A DNA stretch of 64,000 bases, taken from J054 sp965223095. Its GTDB lineage: Bacteria > Pseudomonadota > Gammaproteobacteria > Steroidobacterales > GCA-2729495. The notes under the pieces are model-generated. The model was not told the DNA's origin and made no database searches. It saw only the letters and a list, made by a program, of their open reading frames with translations. The stretch is taken from NCBI GenBank assembly GCA_965223095.1, contig OZ244979.1:2976001-3040000 (forward strand), written 5' to 3'. Positions 61,125 through 64,000 of this stretch are shown piece by piece. The number at the start of each line of letters is the position of its first letter. The first letter of the stretch is position 1. Both the position numbers and the translations under genes were made by a program.

Positions 61125-62215
61125 TGCAATTTTCCCTCGTTTTGTTTGCGGCTGAGGGGTGCACGGACCAGGTTATTGACCTGCCCCGCCAGCTGACCGC
61201 AAGCAGCATCAATGTCATCACCCCGGGTTCGCCGGGTTATGGTCATCACCCGGGCATCCATCAACACGCGGCGAAACGTATCGATGACCTGCTGCGCTGA
61301 ACGTCTATAGGCACTGCCCGGAAAGGGGTTGAACGGAATCAAATTAACCTTCGCGGGTCGGTCCCGCAGCAAACGCACTAATCGACGAGCATGCTCAACA
61401 CTATCGTTCACCCCGGCCAACATGACGTATTCGAAGGTTACGTCGCGGATATTGGCCATTTCGGCATAGTCCCAACAGGCTCTCAACAACTCGCCAATCG
61501 GATGCACGCGGTTAATGGGCACCAAGCTGTTCCGCAAAGCATCGTCCGGGGCGTGCAAAGATACAGCCAGTGCCACGTTCACAAACTGGCTCAAGCGCTT
61601 GATTTGCGGCACCAAGCCGGAAGTACTGACGGTGACGCGACGTCTCGATAAACCAAATCCATGATCATCGGTGAGGACATGAACCGCCTCGACGAGATTC
61701 CGAAAATTGGCAAGGGGTTCGCCCATGCCCATGAAAACAACATTCGTAACGGGCGACTCGCCGTCCGCAGACAATTCGTCACGTGCCAGCACAACTTGCC
61801 CAATGATTTCAGCGGCGCTTAGATTGCGATTAAAGCCCTGCGCGCCCGTGGCGCAAAAGCTGCAATCCAGTGCGCAGCCTACCTGCGAAGAGACGCACAA
61901 GGTGCCGCGGTCTTCTTCGGGAATGAATACCGTCTCCACGGCTTGTGAACTGCCGGCATCCAATTGCCACTTTACAACGCCATCACTGGCCTCCTGGCGC
62001 AGCAGCACCTCGGGCAGACGAAAATAGTCTTGCCTCGCCAATTGCTCACGCAGAGCCAGACTGAGATCGGTCATTTCTGCCGGGCGCAAAACCGATCGCC
62101 CGTAGACCCAACGCATCAGTTGCCGGGCGCGAAATGGCTGCTCGCCCATAGCCACAAAAACCTGCTCTAAGGAACTGCGTGATAGGCCTAACAGATTTTC
62201 CGCGGCACTAGCCAT
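61121..62215 (-). CDS. rlmN: Dual-specificity RNA methyltransferase RlmN
   Basis: Radical SAM enzyme that makes m2A in 23S rRNA (A2503) and tRNA (A37). About 364 residues from the ATG giving MASAAENLLG, which just avoids the ndk stop. The CxxxCxxC cluster motif is CALDCSFCATG; the later cysteine for the methyl carrier lies near the C-terminus (DDIDAACGQL) and the region NVVFMGMGEPLANF is diagnostic. Coupled to pilW by a 4-base overlap. Confidence 0.95.
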   Translation of the reverse strand: MASAAENLLGLSRSSLEQVFVAMGEQPFRARQLMRWVYGRSVLRPAEMTDLSLALREQLARQDYFRLPEVLLRQEASDGVVKWQLDAGSSQAVETVFIPEEDRGTLCVSSQVGCALDCSFCATGAQGFNRNLSAAEIIGQVVLARDELSADGESPVTNVVFMGMGEPLANFRNLVEAVHVLTDDHGFGLSRRRVTVSTSGLVPQIKRLSQFVNVALAVSLHAPDDALRNSLVPINRVHPIGELLRACWDYAEMANIRDVTFEYVMLAGVNDSVEHARRLVRLLRDRPAKVNLIPFNPFPGSAYRRSAQQVIDTFRRVLMDARVMTITRRTRGDDIDAACGQLAGQVNNLVRAPLSRKQNEGKLQ

Positions 62216-62220
62216 CGGTA

Positions 62221-62652
62221 TTAGCGAGTTCGCGGACAAATTTCATCGTCGCTAAAAAAGAAGGCGATTTCGGTAGCTGCCGTCTCCGCAGCGTCGGAAC
62301 CATGGACCACGTTTTCTTCAATACTGGCGGCAAAATCCGCGCGAATCGTGCCCGGCTCCGCATCGGCTGGGTTAGTAGCGCCCATGATCTCTCGATTTTT
62401 CGCGATAGCATTTTCGCCCTCTAGGACCTGAACCATCACTGGACCAGAAATCATGTAGTCCACGAGATCTTTAAAGAAAGGTCGCTCCTTATGCACGGCG
62501 TAAAAACCTTCCGCCTGCGCCCGGCTGAGGTGCAACATGCGTGCGGCCACGATTCGTAGTCCGCCTTGTTCGAATCGACGGTAAACCTCGCCAATCAAAT
62601 TCTTTTCCACTCCATCGGGCTTGACGATGGAGAACGTGCGTTCATTAGCCAT
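62221..62652 (-). CDS. ndk: Nucleoside diphosphate kinase
   Basis: Transfers the gamma phosphate between nucleoside di- and triphosphates. 143 residues, normal. The catalytic His lies in NVVHGSDAAETA, and the P-loop-like opening ERTFSIVKPDGVEKN is universal. Preceded by iscA with 17 bases and followed by rlmN: the iscA-ndk-rlmN order is conserved in gammaproteobacteria when hscBA-fdx are not between. Confidence 0.97.
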   Translation of the reverse strand: MANERTFSIVKPDGVEKNLIGEVYRRFEQGGLRIVAARMLHLSRAQAEGFYAVHKERPFFKDLVDYMISGPVMVQVLEGENAIAKNREIMGATNPADAEPGTIRADFAASIEENVVHGSDAAETAATEIAFFFSDDEICPRTR

Positions 62653-62669
62653 GGATACTCCCAAGCAAT

Positions 62670-62993
62670 CTAGATACTAAAACTTTCCCCGCAGCCGCAC
62701 TCACCGGCAGCTTTGGGATTGCGAAAACTAAAGGCCTCGTTCAATCCCGAACGAACGTAATCGACCTCGGTGCCATCGATAAATTCAAGGGCGCCACGAT
62801 CGACCACGACTTTTATTTCATCGTGCTCGAACACCTGGTCATCCGGTGAAATCTCTTCCGCGTAATTGACCACATAGGCCAAACCAGAACAGCCGGTTTT
62901 TTTTACCCCAATACGTAGACCCACACCGGCGGTATCCTTCGCCAGGAATCGGCGTACGTGTTCGGCGGCTCGGTCCGTGAGCGTGATTGCCAT
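62670..62993 (-). CDS. iscA: IscA-type iron-sulfur cluster assembly protein
   Basis: 107 residues, A-type Fe-S carrier. All three cluster ligands are at the E. coli positions: Cys35 in KKTGCSGLAY, Cys99 and Cys101 in GECGCGESFSI. The ATG giving MAITLTDRAAEHV is chosen; upstream in-frame codons overlap the IscU-like gene. Lies between the IscU-like gene and ndk on the same strand and may receive clusters from it or from another scaffold. Confidence 0.95.
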   Translation of the reverse strand: MAITLTDRAAEHVRRFLAKDTAGVGLRIGVKKTGCSGLAYVVNYAEEISPDDQVFEHDEIKVVVDRGALEFIDGTEVDYVRSGLNEAFSFRNPKAAGECGCGESFSI

Positions 62994-63006
62994 AGCGACA
63001 GCCTCG

Positions 63007-63408
63007 TTAAGATTCTGTGACAGAAAGCTGTTTATTGTCCCAAGCTCGCCAACAGTTCCGCAAGGCATCCTCCAAGACTAGCAGCCGGCCTAGCTTTTCC
63101 GCCGGCAGTGCCAGGGATTCGGCCAAATCCCGCGCAGATAGGCGGGCTAGGTTTTCAACCGGCGCCCCGTGCAAGGACTCTGCGGCTAGGCTGCAGGCGG
63201 CTAGGGTGTGCGGGCAGGCGAAAGCGCGAAAGGCAACGGCTTGTAGTCGGCCTGCGTCAACCCGCGCGAAAAAATGCACCACAGTACCCAAACGAATATC
63301 GCCCGCCACGCCCCGTACCGCCACGCCGGTACCGGCCGCCAAATCACCGGCGTAGCGCGGCTCAAAAAAATGGCGCAGCACCAAGTCTGAATAGCGGGGA
63401 TCGTCCAC
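63007..63408 (-). CDS. Degenerate IscU/NifU-N-like scaffold protein
   Basis: 133 residues from a GTG start. The IscU fold is recognisable: RYSDLVLRHFFEPRYAG at the N-terminus, then GDIRLGTVVHFFARV, FRAFACPHTLAACSLAAESL and LPAEKLGRLLVLEDALRNCW. Of the three cysteines that hold the cluster in IscU, the first is replaced by Ala (GVAGD for ACGD), the second is kept (Cys65 in FACPH), and the third is replaced by Arg (LGR for IHC). The conserved Asp of the first motif is kept. It follows iscS and precedes iscA. It may serve as a sulfur-transfer partner or an atypical scaffold rather than a normal one. Confidence 0.75.
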   Translation of the reverse strand: MDDPRYSDLVLRHFFEPRYAGDLAAGTGVAVRGVAGDIRLGTVVHFFARVDAGRLQAVAFRAFACPHTLAACSLAAESLHGAPVENLARLSARDLAESLALPAEKLGRLLVLEDALRNCWRAWDNKQLSVTES

Positions 63409-63418
63409 GCGCAAAAAC

Positions 63419-64000
63419 CTAGAGCGGCGCCAAGGCACGCAAACGTGCCACGTTGTCCGCGATGAGCGCGGCTGCCCGGATGATTTCCGACGAACGAGTT
63501 TGACGACCAAGACTCAAGCGCAAGGAACTTTGGGCCAGCTGCTCATCGCGGCCTAAGCTGCGCAAGCCCGGAGACGGCTCATCGCTGAGCGAAGCACAGG
63601 CAGAACCGCTTGCCAAGGCCAGGTCGCGCAAAGCTAACAATAAGCTCTCGCCTTCGACCCCAGGAACACTAAAATTCAAAATGTGGCAAGCGCGCTGTTG
63701 CGGATGACCGTTCAACAATAAATCAGGAACGCTTGCCAGTCGCGACCATAATTCATCACGTAAAGCCGCAATATTTTGGGAGTCCGTCGGCAAACGCGTC
63801 CGCGCCAAATCCGCCGCACAACCCATACCCACCACCTGCGCTGTCGCCAAGGTACCGGGACGCAAACCTCGTTCTTGACCACCACCGTGCAAAATCGGCT
63901 CCACGCGCCGAATCCGCTCGGCGTCCAGATACAAGGCACCCACGCCCTTTGGGCCGTACATCTTGTGCGCGGACAGCGACAGTAAGTCGATTCGCATGGC
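63419..64000 (-). CDS. iscS: Cysteine desulfurase IscS (5' part outside window)
   Basis: PLP enzyme that takes sulfur from cysteine for Fe-S clusters and tRNA thiolation. The 193 residues seen are the C-terminal half; the gene runs beyond the right end of the window. The PLP lysine is in SAHKMYGPKG, followed by GGGQERGLRPGT, and the catalytic cysteine loop is SGSACASLSDEPSPGL, complete with the mobile Cys. The stop overlaps the presumed start of the IscU-like gene region by a few bases, so the two are coupled. Confidence 0.95.
   Translation of the reverse strand, partial: AMRIDLLSLSAHKMYGPKGVGALYLDAERIRRVEPILHGGGQERGLRPGTLATAQVVGMGCAADLARTRLPTDSQNIAALRDELWSRLASVPDLLLNGHPQQRACHILNFSVPGVEGESLLLALRDLALASGSACASLSDEPSPGLRSLGRDEQLAQSSLRLSLGRQTRSSEIIRAAALIADNVARLRALAPL

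Overview
The window is about 64 kb of chromosomal DNA from a gammaproteobacterium. The evidence is classical gammaproteobacterial synteny: recN-fur-bamE-rnfH-ratA-smpB-ssrA at the left, rsgA/orn and ffs-dnaX-ybaB-recR in the middle, guaB-guaA next to xseA, and iscS-(iscU-like)-iscA-ndk-rlmN-pilW-rodZ-hisS-yfgM-bamB-der at the right. The Fur sequence resembles the Pseudomonas type, and the MetX homologue has Xanthomonas-like serine/homoserine O-acyltransferase features. Coding is dense and moderately GC-rich, with a few AT-rich islands. I cannot name the genus; an uncultured or marine lineage near Woeseiales, Chromatiales or Xanthomonadales would fit. There is no prophage, intact insertion sequence, CRISPR array or rRNA operon. 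The only defence- or mobile-type module is a FitAB/VapBC toxin-antitoxin pair.

Layout. 1-5.8 kb: DNA repair (recN, cut by the window edge), iron regulation, outer-membrane assembly, RatA/RnfH, a Na+-coupled transporter and the complete ribosome-rescue pair smpB + tmRNA. 6.3-19.4 kb: an accessory block rich in exported proteins. It holds a lipoprotein esterase with three identical-length Ig-like repeats, a rhomboid protease, a DUF4412 protein, two lipoproteins translationally coupled to each other and followed by an exported HEXXH metalloprotease, and a large coiled-coil/FHA protein. 19.5-31.3 kb: housekeeping and central metabolism (prc, phosphoglucomutase, ppsR/ppsA, orn, rsgA). 31.3-34.3 kb: recR, ybaB, dnaX and the SRP RNA. 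35-39.2 kb: GST, MscS channel and an exported dipeptidyl peptidase III.

40.2-45 kb is the most unusual part. An M24 metallopeptidase is followed by a double alpha/beta-hydrolase whose two nucleophile elbows both lack serine. Divergent from that lies a protein that looks like red chlorophyll catabolite reductase (RCCR), the plant bilin reductase of chlorophyll breakdown. Immediately after it come two direct copies of a structured repeat that carry a copy of the tRNA-Ser 3' tail, and a perfect 37-bp inverted repeat that runs into the tRNA-Ser(CGA) gene itself.

45-64 kb: mltF, tadA, the toxin-antitoxin pair, guaAB, xseA, the MetX homologue, then a long leftward cluster from iscS to der. That cluster covers Fe-S assembly, nucleotides, rRNA/tRNA modification, pili, cell shape, tRNA charging, the BAM complex and ribosome biogenesis. 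Within it the IscU-like protein has lost two of the three canonical cluster-binding cysteines, hscBA/fdx and ispG are absent, and der appears to begin at a CTG codon.
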